64,000 nt of DNA, from positions 1 to 64,000 of the forward strand of contig NZ_JAFBFD010000003.1 in the NCBI RefSeq assembly GCF_016909125.1, read 5' to 3'. Position 1 is the stretch's first letter. Each line of letters begins with the position of its first letter. The translations under genes were made by a program, and so were the position numbers. Positions 8,173 through 15,932 of the stretch are shown one piece after another. The notes under the pieces are model-generated. The model was not told the origin of the DNA, ran no database searches, and saw only the letters and a program-made list of their open reading frames with translations. The DNA is from Enterococcus lemanii. Lineage in GTDB: Bacteria; Bacillota; Bacilli; Lactobacillales; Enterococcaceae.

Positions 8173-8201
8173 AAGATACTGCTTTCCTCATAAAATGTCA
8201 A
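8173..8201 (-). promoter_or_regulatory. Promoter of the feo operon
   Basis: Minus-strand TTGACA (8196-8201), 17-base spacer, TATCTT (8173-8178), immediately followed by the Fur box. Confidence 0.7.
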
Positions 8202-8300
8202 CTAAGTTTGTGAAACTTATCTTTATTATAAACACCATTTTTATCATCTTTAATTTTTTAAAAAAGGGTTTTACCACTATATCGATTACCTTTTCACATA

Positions 8301-8348
8301 AAAAAGCAAAAGAACTTAGCACTTTTGCTACAAGTTCTTTTGCTTTTT
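8301..8348 (-). terminator. Terminator after the sulfoxide reductase gene
   Basis: AAAAAGCAAAAGAACTT (8301-8317) is a perfect inverted repeat of 8332-8348. The T run lies on either strand; the stop codon of the minus-strand gene touches the stem. Confidence 0.8.
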
Positions 8349-8820
8349 AATCAAAAACGGTTAATAATAACTCTACATATCGTTCTAGGTACTCTTGATC
8401 AAGAACATCATAACAACCAATTTGACTACTATCAATGTCTAAAACACCTAGTAAGCGGCCATTTTTGACCATTGGTATAACAATTTCAGACATCGCCGCA
8501 GAATCACAAGAAATATAATTAGCATGCATTTTGACGTTTTCAACAATCAATGTTTGTTGTTTTTCGGCCGACTCACCACAGACTCCTTTTCCCATTTTAA
8601 TTCGTGTACACGAAACTCTCCCTTGAAAAGGACCTAAAATTAATTCTCCTTCTTCAAATAAATAATAGCCCGCAAAAACCGTCGCTTTTAAAGTTTCATT
8701 TAAAAGAGCGGCAGAATTACTTAAAGTTGCAAGCCAGTGATTTTCGGCTTCAATTAATCCTTTTTGTTGTAATAAAAGCAGTTCATACGTTTGTCTTTTT
8801 TCTTCAATGTTTTTCCACAT
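8347..8820 (-). CDS. msrC: Free methionine-(R)-sulfoxide reductase
   Basis: 157 residues, a single GAF domain. Three cysteines, Cys71, Cys81 and Cys105, have exactly the spacing (10 and 24) of the catalytic and resolving cysteines in fRMsr enzymes such as E. coli MsrC, so this is not merely a generic GAF protein. It reduces free methionine-R-sulfoxide in the cytoplasm, using thioredoxin, as part of oxidative stress repair. Other conserved pieces are MGKGVCGE and IVIPMVKNGRLLGVLDIDS. It is a single-gene unit with its own terminator. Confidence 0.9.
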   Translation of the reverse strand: MWKNIEEKRQTYELLLLQQKGLIEAENHWLATLSNSAALLNETLKATVFAGYYLFEEGELILGPFQGRVSCTRIKMGKGVCGESAEKQQTLIVENVKMHANYISCDSAAMSEIVIPMVKNGRLLGVLDIDSSQIGCYDVLDQEYLERYVELLLTVFD

Positions 8821-8944
8821 CGCTTTTCCTACCTCTTTTTTTGTATTTTTATCTCAAATAAATCATTAATATTTCAATTAGATTAAATCTATCAATTTAT
8901 TCTTACTTTTTCAATGAAAAGAGCATAAAAATTCAAATTTTGTG

Positions 8945-8950
8945 TATAAT
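8945..8950 (+). promoter_or_regulatory. -10 element of the M23 hydrolase gene
   Basis: TATAAT lies 36 bases before the start codon, preceded by TGTG. No convincing -35 is seen. Confidence 0.45.
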
Positions 8951-8985
8951 TAAAATCGTGATAAAAAATAATTAGTGAGGTCCTT

Positions 8986-10263
8986 ATGCTTAAATTAAAA
9001 AAAATTGCCATTTTAACGCTCACTGCAACGTTACTCCTTAGCTCAAATGCCGTAACATTTGCAGATGAATTTGATGATAAAATTCAACAACAGACGGAAA
9101 AAATCTCGACTTTAGAAAATGACCAAAAAGTCGCTCAAGCCACGTTGAATACCTTAGAACAACAAATTGGCGAAATCGAAGCCGATGTCAAACAAGTCTT
9201 CGCTGAAAAGACAACGGAAGAAGAAAAACTAAACAAGACAAATTTAGAGATTGCTGATTTAAAAATCGCCATCGAAAAAAGAAATAATCAATTATCAGAA
9301 CAAGCCCGTGACGTGCAATTAAACCAAACTTCTAGCAATTTATTAGAAATTGTTTTAGGTTCAGATTCCATTAGTGAAGCATTTGGTCGTGCAATTGCCG
9401 TTACTACCATTGTACATGCCAACAACGAAATTATTGAAAAACAAAAAAGCGATCAAGATAAATTAGAAGAATTAGTCATTGAAAGCGAAAAAAGAATCAA
9501 ATTAATTGAAGAAAAAAGTCAACTTCTAAAAGAAAAACAAGAAGCGCTAGTTGCTGCTCGTTTAGACCAAGAAGTCGCAATTAATGAGTTAGAAAGCATG
9601 ATTGCAACTGAGAAAGAACAAAAAGAACTTTACGAAGCGCAAAAAATAGAAGCAGAAAAAAAACGTGAAGCGGAGTTAAAAGCAATCGCTGAACAAAAGG
9701 CAAAAGAAGAAGCGGCACGTCAAGCACAAGCTGAACAACAAGCAAAAGAAGCGGCACAACAAGCCAATAACCAAGTAACCATTCAAACTCAAAACAAGGA
9801 AGATTCTTCAAATATTACCATCAATCACTCAGAGCCAGCCAGTCCTACTTCGCCTAGTACTTCAAGCGGTTGGGGTTTGCCCGTAAGTAACATTTTTGTT
9901 TCCAGTACTTTTGGTTGGAGAAGTAATCCTTGGGGAACTGGAGCAGCTGATTTACATGATGGCATTGATTTAGTCGGCTCTTCTGGTACACCAATCTATG
10001 CTTCTCGCGCTGGAACCGTTGTTGAAGTAAGTTATCATTCAAGCGCAGGGAACCACGTCATTATTGATCATGGCGACGGCTACTACTCTTATTATTTACA
10101 CTTAAGTAGTTTTAGTGTTTCTGTTGGCCAAAGTGTCAGCCAAGGAACAGTCGTTGGTGGCATGGGGACAACTGGAAATTCAACAGGCGTTCATTTACAC
10201 TTTGGCGTTTCGACAAGCCTTTGGAGTAATTTCGTTGATCCGGCCCCCCTTTTAGGAATTTAA
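8986..10263 (+). CDS. Secreted peptidoglycan hydrolase: coiled coil plus M23 peptidase
   Basis: 425 residues. Signal peptide 1-26 (cleavage near TFA-DE), long coiled coil 30-260 as in PcsB/CwlO-type division hydrolases, Ser/Thr/Pro linker 275-300, and a C-terminal M23 (LytM) metallopeptidase domain with zinc ligands His324 and Asp328 (HDGID), His372 (LHL) and His403/His405 (HLHF). It should cut peptide crosslinks in the wall; coiled coils of this type are activated by the FtsEX complex in relatives, which is inference here. It stands alone between its promoter and a terminator. Ribosome site GTGAGGT lies 7 bases before the ATG. Confidence 0.9.
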   Translation: MLKLKKIAILTLTATLLLSSNAVTFADEFDDKIQQQTEKISTLENDQKVAQATLNTLEQQIGEIEADVKQVFAEKTTEEEKLNKTNLEIADLKIAIEKRNNQLSEQARDVQLNQTSSNLLEIVLGSDSISEAFGRAIAVTTIVHANNEIIEKQKSDQDKLEELVIESEKRIKLIEEKSQLLKEKQEALVAARLDQEVAINELESMIATEKEQKELYEAQKIEAEKKREAELKAIAEQKAKEEAARQAQAEQQAKEAAQQANNQVTIQTQNKEDSSNITINHSEPASPTSPSTSSGWGLPVSNIFVSSTFGWRSNPWGTGAADLHDGIDLVGSSGTPIYASRAGTVVEVSYHSSAGNHVIIDHGDGYYSYYLHLSSFSVSVGQSVSQGTVVGGMGTTGNSTGVHLHFGVSTSLWSNFVDPAPLLGI

Positions 10264-10271
10264 TCGAAAAT

Positions 10272-10315
10272 AAAAAAGGATTTCGACAAAAGAAAATAAG
10301 TCGAAATCCTTTTTT
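10272..10315. terminator. Bidirectional terminator
   Basis: AAAAAAGGATTTCGAC pairs perfectly with GTCGAAATCCTTTTTT across a 12-base loop, between the convergent hydrolase and stress-protein genes. Confidence 0.88.
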
Positions 10316-10322
10316 ACTTGTT

Positions 10323-10757
10323 TTATTTAACAACCATTACATTACACAACGCGTGATTCACTACATAAGCAGTCGTTGAGCCAACCAAAGCTTGTGTGAT
10401 AGCACCTTTACCTGTTGACCCCATCACAATTAAATCAATTTTGTGTTCTTCTGGAATATCAACGGCAATTTTACGTTTTGGCGAACCAATTTCTATCACC
10501 GTTTCAACCGATTCAATTCCTGCCTCTTTCACTTCTTGAATTTTCTTAATCATAAAATCTTCGACAAATGCACGTTCCTCACTTAGCAACTTTGAAAAAG
10601 AATACGCACTCGTTGTCAATTCAATGTCATTAATAACCCAAGTTAAATAGAGTGTGGCTGTATTCCTTTTTGCAATTTCAATCGCTTCTTTAAATGCTTT
10701 TTCCGATTGTGCTGAACCATCCAATGCTACTAAAATATTTTTGTATTCTGTCAACAT
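10323..10757 (-). CDS. Universal stress protein, UspA family
   Basis: 144 residues, a single Usp domain. N-terminal ILVALDGS and C-terminal GSTGKGAITQALVGSTT give the ATP-binding pattern Gx2Gx9G(S/T) of the nucleotide-binding UspA subgroup. It is cytoplasmic and usually linked to survival under stress or slow growth; no precise function can be given. A ribosome site AAGGAGG stands 10 bases before the ATG. It is a single-gene unit sharing a terminator with the gene to its left. Confidence 0.9.
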   Translation of the reverse strand: MLTEYKNILVALDGSAQSEKAFKEAIEIAKRNTATLYLTWVINDIELTTSAYSFSKLLSEERAFVEDFMIKKIQEVKEAGIESVETVIEIGSPKRKIAVDIPEEHKIDLIVMGSTGKGAITQALVGSTTAYVVNHALCNVMVVK

Positions 10758-10853
10758 ATTGTAAGCGCCTCCTTTTTCTTATATTATAACACGCTTACTT
10801 CTATTATTGAAATATTTACCTGTTTTACAAAACTAGTATTCTGAAAGTAAGCA

Positions 10854-10862
10854 TGCTAAAAT
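10854..10862 (+). promoter_or_regulatory. Extended -10 promoter of rimM-trmD
   Basis: TGCTAAAAT, an extended -10 element, lies about 33 bases before the rimM start; the -35 region is not recognisable. Confidence 0.5.
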
Positions 10863-10894
10863 AGACAAGATGTTAAAAGAAATGAGGGAAAACT

Positions 10895-11419
10895 GTGACA
10901 GAATATTTAAATGTAGGTAAGATTGTCAATACGCATGGTATTCGTGGAGAAGTCCGCGTCATCTCACAAACCGACTTTCCAGAAGAACGCTATAAAAAAG
11001 GCGCTAAATTAACCCTTTTTCGCGATGGAAAACAACCTTTAGTATTGGTCATTACAAATCACCGCAAACATAAAAATTTCGATTTATTAACTTTTGAAGG
11101 CTATCCCAATATTAATGATGTAGAAGTCTTTCGCAACGGGATTTTAAAAGTCGCTGAAGAAGATTTAACCGATTTAGAGGAAAATGAATTTTATTATTAT
11201 GAAATTATTGGACTTCCAGTTATTGATGAAAACGGCCAAAAGCTTGGCGTAGTTAAAGAAATTCTTTCACCTGGAGCAAATGATGTCTGGGTCGTTCAAA
11301 GAAAAGGACAAAAAGACGCTTTAATTCCTTATATCGAATCCGTTGTAAAGAAAATTGATTTAGAAAACGAAGAAATTCATGTTGAAATTCCAGAAGGGTT
11401 GTTAGACGATGCGGATTGA
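10895..11419 (+). CDS. rimM: Ribosome maturation factor RimM
   Basis: 174 residues. N-terminal RimM beta-barrel ([16 protein letters not shown]) and C-terminal PRC-barrel ([34 protein letters not shown]) that contacts ribosomal protein S19. It assists assembly of the 30S head. The start is a GTG with GAGGGAA 4 bases upstream. It overlaps trmD by 11 bases, so the two are translationally coupled. Confidence 0.97.
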   Translation: MTEYLNVGKIVNTHGIRGEVRVISQTDFPEERYKKGAKLTLFRDGKQPLVLVITNHRKHKNFDLLTFEGYPNINDVEVFRNGILKVAEEDLTDLEENEFYYYEIIGLPVIDENGQKLGVVKEILSPGANDVWVVQRKGQKDALIPYIESVVKKIDLENEEIHVEIPEGLLDDAD

Positions 11420-12149
11420 TGTATTAACTTTATTTCCACGAATGTTTGAAGGTCCAATGGGGGAATCCATTATTGGTAAAGCTCGAGCTAAAAACCTATT
11501 AGAGCTAAATGTCTCAAACTTTCGTGATTTTTCCGATAACAAACATCAGACAGTCGACGACTATCCATATGGTGGTGGCGCGGGCATGTTATTAAAAGTT
11601 CAACCGGTCTATGAGAACTTGGAAACAATCAAACAAGCTACGCCACAGACAAAAAAACGAATTATTCTATTAGATCCAGCTGGCAAACCCTTTAACCAAG
11701 CGATGGCCGAAGAATTTTCGCAAGAAGAACATTTGATTTTCATTTGTGGCCATTATGAAGGCTATGATGAACGGATCCGCTCGCTTGTAACTGACGAAGT
11801 TTCTTTAGGTGACTACGTATTAACTGGTGGCGAATTAGGTGCAATGGTTATGATTGATGCTACCGTACGTTTATTACCAGATGTGTTAGGAAACAAAGTC
11901 TCCGCACAAACGGACTCCCACTCGACCGGACTTTTAGAACATCCACAATATACTCGTCCAGCTATATTTAATGATATGGCTGTGCCAAGCGTCTTAACAA
12001 GTGGTAATCATAAACTCATTGAAGAATGGCAATTAAAAGAGTCTTTGCGTCGAACCTACTTGCGTCGACCAGATATGTTAGCAAATTTACAATTAACAGA
12101 GCAAATGCAAAAAATGTTAATCGAAATTAAGCAAGAAATCAACAACTGA
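11409..12149 (+). CDS. trmD: tRNA (guanine37-N1)-methyltransferase
   Basis: 246 residues, the usual length. A SPOUT enzyme that methylates G37 next to the anticodon and prevents frameshifts. Visible motifs are the N-terminal [13 protein letters not shown], the [10 protein letters not shown] segment, and the trefoil-knot AdoMet site GHYEGYDER and [15 protein letters not shown]. It is the second gene of the rimM-trmD pair; rplS follows after a separate promoter and leader. Confidence 0.98.
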   Translation: MRIDVLTLFPRMFEGPMGESIIGKARAKNLLELNVSNFRDFSDNKHQTVDDYPYGGGAGMLLKVQPVYENLETIKQATPQTKKRIILLDPAGKPFNQAMAEEFSQEEHLIFICGHYEGYDERIRSLVTDEVSLGDYVLTGGELGAMVMIDATVRLLPDVLGNKVSAQTDSHSTGLLEHPQYTRPAIFNDMAVPSVLTSGNHKLIEEWQLKESLRRTYLRRPDMLANLQLTEQMQKMLIEIKQEINN

Positions 12150-12162
12150 CAAGAAATTCTTC

Positions 12163-12192
12163 TTTACAGGATGACTTGATTTATGATATGAT
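12163..12192 (+). promoter_or_regulatory. Promoter of rplS
   Basis: TTTACA (12163-12168), 18-base spacer, TATGAT (12187-12192), overlapping an upstream TATGAT in the same run. Confidence 0.55.
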
Positions 12193-12199
12193 ACATCAG

Positions 12200-12277
12200 T
12201 GAGTGAAAAACTCATCTATTACGATATTCCGCTGAGGGTATTCCCTTAAGAATGTTTGGAAATAAGGAGAAGAAAAA
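12200..12277 (+). promoter_or_regulatory. Ribosomal protein L19 leader
   Basis: Between promoter and rplS two hairpins can be drawn: GAGT/ACTC (12201-12213) and a two-step stem ATTC..AGGG/CCCT..GAAT (12226-12253). Location and sequence fit the L19 leader known in Firmicutes, an autoregulatory mRNA element. Confidence 0.6.
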
Positions 12278-12625
12278 ATGAATCCATTAATTCAAGATTT
12301 AACACAAGAACAATTACGCTCAGACATTCCTGCATTTCGTCCTGGTGATACAGTACGTGTTCATGCAAAAGTTGTCGAAGGTACACGCGAACGTATCCAG
12401 CTTTTCGAAGGTGTTGTAATCAAACGCCGCGGAGCAGGTATTAGCGAAACTTTCACTGTTCGTAAAATTTCTAACGGTGTTGGTGTGGAACGTACTTTCC
12501 CATTACACACTCCTCGTGTTGCTCAAATTGAAGTTGTTCGTTACGGTAAAGTTCGTCGTGCGAAATTGTACTACTTACGTGCATTACACGGCAAAAAAGC
12601 TCGTATCAAAGAAATCCGTCGTTAA
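12278..12625 (+). CDS. rplS: Ribosomal protein L19
   Basis: 115 residues, full length. Located at the 30S-50S interface in the large subunit. Conserved features are [16 protein letters not shown], the [14 protein letters not shown] segment, and the basic C-terminus [10 protein letters not shown]. The ATG has AAGGAG 8 bases upstream. It has its own promoter and probably autoregulatory leader, and is followed by a terminator. Confidence 0.98.
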   Translation: MNPLIQDLTQEQLRSDIPAFRPGDTVRVHAKVVEGTRERIQLFEGVVIKRRGAGISETFTVRKISNGVGVERTFPLHTPRVAQIEVVRYGKVRRAKLYYLRALHGKKARIKEIRR

Positions 12626-12642
12626 TCAAGTTCGACCGAAAG

Positions 12643-12675
12643 CCCATGGTATCAATGATATCGTGGGATTTTTTT
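12643..12675 (+). terminator. Terminator of rplS
   Basis: CCCATGGTATC pairs (two G-T wobbles) with GATATCGTGGG over a 3-base loop, followed by seven T. The spacer 12676-12894 beyond it holds no gene I can support. Confidence 0.8.
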
Positions 12676-12894
12676 GTATTTTTTCACCTATTTAAATTTT
12701 ATTTAGACTGTCTCTTTTTATCGTTGGGGGCAGAATGGGGGCAACTTTTAGGAACAACAAAAAAACTCTATCCGAGTAAGTACAAGACTAACTCAATAAT
12801 AATTCATTTACATCTTAGCTAACTGTTGCAAAGTAAGTGAATCAGACTTAAGTGTCATTTAAGTACCTTCAAAATAAATTGATAAGCAATCTAG

Positions 12895-13386
12895 CTATTC
12901 TTCTTCATAAAACGGTTGATAAAATTCATCTCTTTCATAGACAATCGTATCCGCAGCAACCTGCTTACTTACGTTAAAATCTTTGATACAACCTTCAACT
13001 AAAAACCACTTTTCCTGTGGCTGCAAAGTGACTTGACACACTTCTTCCCAAAAGATTTTTTCGTTGTTTAAAAAAAAGCCTTCTTGGTCTGCCTGTCCCA
13101 AAAAAACACCACAACAAGGAGCTTTTAAACGCCCCCACGCATCACGTCGATATAGCTGAACACTTACTTCACAACCAGTACGAAAAGCTTGGAGTAAACA
13201 TGCATCAATTTCTTCACTCATCTGACCAGTCATTTCAATTCGTTGGAATAATGCTTCTGCTTGATTGCTTTTTATCCCTTTTACAAGCTCATCCATCGCA
13301 TAAGCAGTCCCCCATTTTAAACCAAATGGACGCTCTTGGTAATCGTTGTAACAACTAAATATTTTTGGACTCTTTTTTGGCTTCAT
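12895..13386 (-). CDS. YolD-like protein, partner of Y-family polymerase
   Basis: 163 residues. The N-terminal RPFGLKWGTAYAMDEL and the central small beta-barrel (CEVSVQLYRRDAWGRLKAP..GVFLGQ..GFFLNNEKIFWEEVCQV) follow the layout of YolD-like proteins, which are repeatedly encoded next to UvrX/UmuC-type polymerases in Firmicutes. The role is unproven; a polymerase accessory is the usual guess. I chose the ATG at 13386, which has AAGGAAGTG upstream and lies 32 bases inside the end of the polymerase gene, so the pair is translationally coupled and shares the LexA-like control. Confidence 0.65.
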   Translation of the reverse strand: MKPKKSPKIFSCYNDYQERPFGLKWGTAYAMDELVKGIKSNQAEALFQRIEMTGQMSEEIDACLLQAFRTGCEVSVQLYRRDAWGRLKAPCCGVFLGQADQEGFFLNNEKIFWEEVCQVTLQPQEKWFLVEGCIKDFNVSKQVAADTIVYERDEFYQPFYEEE

Positions 13387-14731
13387 CTTTTTCACTTCCT
13401 TCAATTCCAGCCATTCCACCGGCATGACCACCTACTAAACGGCTTCTTTCAAGTGCACGTCCGCCAGCTAACAAAGAATGCGCATGAATAATCGCCTCAA
13501 AACCATATTTTTCTCGTATACGATCAACAACAATGTCAAGTTTTTGGGCGCCCAGTTGTTTTTCCGGTTCTTCAAAAAAGTTCAGTTGAAATGATTGGGT
13601 AAAAACTAAATCGCTACATTGCACACCGATTTGTCTTACATCTTGCTGCTCATAATAGGCGTTAAAAATACGTAGTAACAGCTCACTTATTACTTTTGAG
13701 GAATTGGTTAATGGTACTTTTTTTTGTTGATGAAAACCTCGTTTGCCATTTTTATCAATAAATCCAAGTGAATAACCAATTGATAGACCCACACAGTGCG
13801 TTTTTAACCCCTCTGCACGTAAACGTGTCGCTATTTGATCCCCCATTTCTTGAATAACTACTTCAATTTCTTTTTTTAAAGTATAATCACGCGGCAAAAT
13901 TTGCGAATGACTCACACTCTTGTTCTTAGGTTGGTAAGGATCACCTAAAAAGGTTCGATCAATTCCCCAAGCATGAGCATAGAGTTGCCCACCCAAAACA
14001 CCAAGCTTTTCTTTTAAGTCATAGTAATTATAATGAGCTAACTCGTAAACCGAATATATTCCAATTTTTTCTAACTTTTTTGCGGTTTGTTTGCCAATCC
14101 CCCACATGTTTGTTAATTGTGGAATTTGCCAAACAGTCCGTGGCACATCTTTATAACGCCACTGGGCTTTCATATCTTTTTTTTGTTTACTTTCATTGTC
14201 AAGTGCTAACTTAGCTAACAATGGATTGTCTCCAATACCTACCGTTGTATAAAGGCCGGTCCGCTGATAAACTTCCTTTTGAATTTTCTGTGCCAATTCG
14301 TAAGCATTGGCCGCATGATACATTTTCAAACCATTCGTTACATCAATAAAAGATTCGTCGATGCTATAAACATGATGGTTTTTTTCATCGGCAAATTCTT
14401 GATAAATTTGATTGACTATTTTATTTTTCTCCATGTATAAACGCATTTGTGGTGGCACAATTACGAGATCTTTAGGATAAGGGAATGGTAAATCGCGCGC
14501 TCTAGAGACATTTGAAATACCATACGCTTTTTTTGCGGCTGGACTACTCGCTAAAATTAAACCACTACCTCGCTCACATCGTTTCTCACTAGGATAACTC
14601 ATCACGACTAGTTTTGCTGTTAAAGGATTCAACCTTCTTTCTACGCATTCAACGCTTGCATAAAAAGATTTTATATCCAGGCATAAAATATCTCGGCTCG
14701 GTTCTTTCGTATAATCAAAAATTAAGTTCAT
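13355..14731 (-). CDS. Y-family DNA polymerase, UmuC/UvrX type
   Basis: 458 residues. Palm motifs DIKSFYASVEC (catalytic Asp19) and YSIDESFIDV (Asp125, Glu126) are intact; a helix-hairpin-helix segment (MWGIGKQTAKKLEKIGIYSV) and the little-finger domain follow. It copies past DNA lesions with low fidelity. The sequence is nearer to the UmuC/UvrX group found on Gram-positive plasmids, ICEs and phages than to housekeeping DinB. GAGGTGAT stands 4 bases before the ATG. Two LexA-like boxes upstream point to SOS induction. The neighbourhood between two ribosomal-protein blocks suggests it was inserted there. Confidence 0.92.
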   Translation of the reverse strand: MNLIFDYTKEPSRDILCLDIKSFYASVECVERRLNPLTAKLVVMSYPSEKRCERGSGLILASSPAAKKAYGISNVSRARDLPFPYPKDLVIVPPQMRLYMEKNKIVNQIYQEFADEKNHHVYSIDESFIDVTNGLKMYHAANAYELAQKIQKEVYQRTGLYTTVGIGDNPLLAKLALDNESKQKKDMKAQWRYKDVPRTVWQIPQLTNMWGIGKQTAKKLEKIGIYSVYELAHYNYYDLKEKLGVLGGQLYAHAWGIDRTFLGDPYQPKNKSVSHSQILPRDYTLKKEIEVVIQEMGDQIATRLRAEGLKTHCVGLSIGYSLGFIDKNGKRGFHQQKKVPLTNSSKVISELLLRIFNAYYEQQDVRQIGVQCSDLVFTQSFQLNFFEEPEKQLGAQKLDIVVDRIREKYGFEAIIHAHSLLAGGRALERSRLVGGHAGGMAGIEGSEKDEAKKESKNI

Positions 14732-14751
14732 TTTATCACCTCAAACAAAAG

Positions 14752-14765
14752 CAAACGTATGTTCT
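14752..14765. promoter_or_regulatory. LexA (DinR) box 1
   Basis: On the minus strand AGAACATACGTTTG, close to the Firmicute consensus CGAAC-RNRY-GTTCG. It lies downstream of the -10 of the polymerase promoter. Confidence 0.7.
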
Positions 14766-14778
14766 CTTTATTAAATCT

Positions 14779-14808
14779 ATTAAACCATCTGTTCGCTTTT
14801 TTTGTCAA
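14779..14808 (-). promoter_or_regulatory. Promoter of the Y-family polymerase operon
   Basis: Minus-strand TTGACA (14803-14808), 18-base spacer, TTTAAT (14779-14784). LexA-like boxes lie in the spacer and after the -10. Confidence 0.7.
14782..14795. promoter_or_regulatory. LexA-like box 2
   Basis: On the minus strand CGAACAGATGGTTT, one perfect half site and a degenerate second half (11 of 14 consensus positions), lying within the promoter spacer. Confidence 0.45.
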
Positions 14809-14810
14809 GC

Positions 14811-14846
14811 CAATAAAAAAGAAGGCTTAAAAAAAAGCCTCCTTTT
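14811..14846 (-). terminator. Terminator of the small membrane protein gene
   Basis: AAAAGAAGGCTT (14817-14828) pairs with AAGCCTCCTTTT (14835-14846) with one mismatch; T run on the minus strand. Confidence 0.65.
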
Positions 14847-14851
14847 ATGAG

Positions 14852-15103
14852 TTAAAATATTTGATAAAACCAATTTGTTACATTGTCCCAGATGTTTTGA
14901 ACAACTTTAAAAACCGTTGAGAACCAATTATCAAAAGAAAATTTTTGATTTAAATTATCAAATTGGTCAATTAAATCAAAACGAAAATACCACAAGCCAA
15001 AAATTAGAGCTACTAAAATAAGTAACTTAAAAATAAAAGAGCTTGCTTTTATAAGAATACGTACAGCAATTATAACAACGACTAAAGTAATAAGTAGTTC
15101 CAT
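14852..15103 (-). CDS. Small membrane protein of unknown function
   Basis: 83 residues. A hydrophobic N-terminal half, probably two closely spaced membrane helices (about 2-17 and 23-43), is followed by an aromatic, amphipathic tail rich in Trp, Phe and Asn (NQKFSFDNWFSTVFKVVQNIWDNV). No family is recognised. The ATG has AGGAG 7-8 bases upstream, and it has its own terminator. It stands between the SOS polymerase and khpA without overlap with either. Confidence 0.65.
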   Translation of the reverse strand: MELLITLVVVIIAVRILIKASSFIFKLLILVALIFGLWYFRFDLIDQFDNLNQKFSFDNWFSTVFKVVQNIWDNVTNWFYQIF

Positions 15104-15192
15104 TTTTTAAGCTCCTTCCTTTTCAATGATAACTCATTATAGCGAATTCTTTAAATTTTCTCATCGGACTTAAGATGGAAAAAAACGAACGA

Positions 15193-15227
15193 CAAAAAAA
15201 GACGAAACAAAAAATTTGCTTCGTCTT
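15193..15227 (-). terminator. Terminator of the rpsP-khpA operon
   Basis: AAGACGAA (15199-15206) pairs with TTCGTCTT (15220-15227); on the minus strand seven T follow. Confidence 0.8.
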
Positions 15228-15231
15228 ATCG

Positions 15232-15477
15232 CTACTTACCATCAAGAATGTTCAGACGAACCTTTTTAGGCCCTTCTGTACGTACACCGTAAACAATCGT
15301 GCGAATGGCTTTTGCAACTCGACCTTGTTTCCCAATAATACGTCCAATATCTTCTGGAGCAACCGTTAAGTTATATTCAAAGAAATCTTCTGACTCAACC
15401 ACTTCAAGTTGGACTTGATCTGGATGAGCCACGAGCGGACGAACGATTGTCAAGACTAACTCTTTTAAATCTTTCAT
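15232..15477 (-). CDS. khpA: KH-domain RNA-binding protein KhpA
   Basis: 81 residues, one KH domain with the GKQG loop at 49-52 (GRIIGKQGRVAKAIR). KhpA forms a complex with KhpB/Jag that binds RNA and affects cell elongation and division in streptococci and lactobacilli. It follows rpsP by 11 bases, as in most Firmicutes, and the two share a promoter and terminator. Confidence 0.93.
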   Translation of the reverse strand: MKDLKELVLTIVRPLVAHPDQVQLEVVESEDFFEYNLTVAPEDIGRIIGKQGRVAKAIRTIVYGVRTEGPKKVRLNILDGK

Positions 15478-15488
15478 GCCTAAGCTCC

Positions 15489-15764
15489 TTATTTCTTAGT
15501 GAATTTTGCTTCATGATGTTTTTTCATAACGCCTTCTTTAGAAAGGATGTTACGAACGGTATCAGAAGGCTGAGCACCTTTTGCTAACCAATCTAAAACT
15601 AAATCTTCTTTGATTGTTACTTCAGCTGGGTTAGTTACTGGGTTATAAGTACCGACTGTTTCGATAAAACGTCCATCACGAGGAGAACGAGAATCAGCTA
15701 CAACAATACGGTAAAAAGGATTTCTTTTAGAACCCATACGTTTCAAACGAATTTTTACTGCCAT
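15489..15764 (-). CDS. rpsP: Ribosomal protein S16
   Basis: 91 residues, full length: [32 protein letters not shown] is unmistakable, given here only as description of the first 32 positions (key residues R6, R9, G11, F17, R19, D24). It is a 30S assembly protein bound to 16S rRNA. The ribosome site GGAGGTG lies upstream of the ATG. The promoter at 15800-15828 drives rpsP-khpA; ffh and ylxM, often in the same operon elsewhere, are 5 kb away. Confidence 0.98.
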   Translation of the reverse strand: MAVKIRLKRMGSKRNPFYRIVVADSRSPRDGRFIETVGTYNPVTNPAEVTIKEDLVLDWLAKGAQPSDTVRNILSKEGVMKKHHEAKFTKK

Positions 15765-15799
15765 TATTTACACCTCCGTTGGTCTTAATCACAAGAGTT

Positions 15800-15828
15800 A
15801 GTGTACCAAATTTTCAGACAGGTGTAAA
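15800..15828 (-). promoter_or_regulatory. Promoter of rpsP-khpA
   Basis: Minus-strand TTTACA (15823-15828), 17-base spacer, TACACT (15800-15805) preceded by TGG, an extended -10. Confidence 0.65.
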
Positions 15829-15847
15829 GAGTTTTTTCTTTACACCT
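15820..15847. promoter_or_regulatory. Dyad symmetry over the rpsP -35 region
   Basis: AGGTGTAAAGA (15820-15830) and TCTTTACACCT (15837-15847) are perfect inverted repeats around 6 bases. One arm contains the -35 hexamer, so a regulator site is possible; no known regulator is assigned. Confidence 0.45.
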
Positions 15848-15932
15848 TAAAAATATTTTTTAAAAGCGTTTTCTTGTCTTTTTTTTAAGTTTTGCGTTAT
15901 CATAAACTTATTAAAAAGAGGAGGTTTTTTTG

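Noticed and set aside
12477..12695. Frame overlapping the end of rplS in another phase
   Set aside because: Starts inside rplS, runs through its terminator and has no ribosome site.
12676..12894. A gene in the spacer after rplS
   Set aside because: Frames are short and lack start signals; only a possible integrase tail remnant was kept as a low-interest note.
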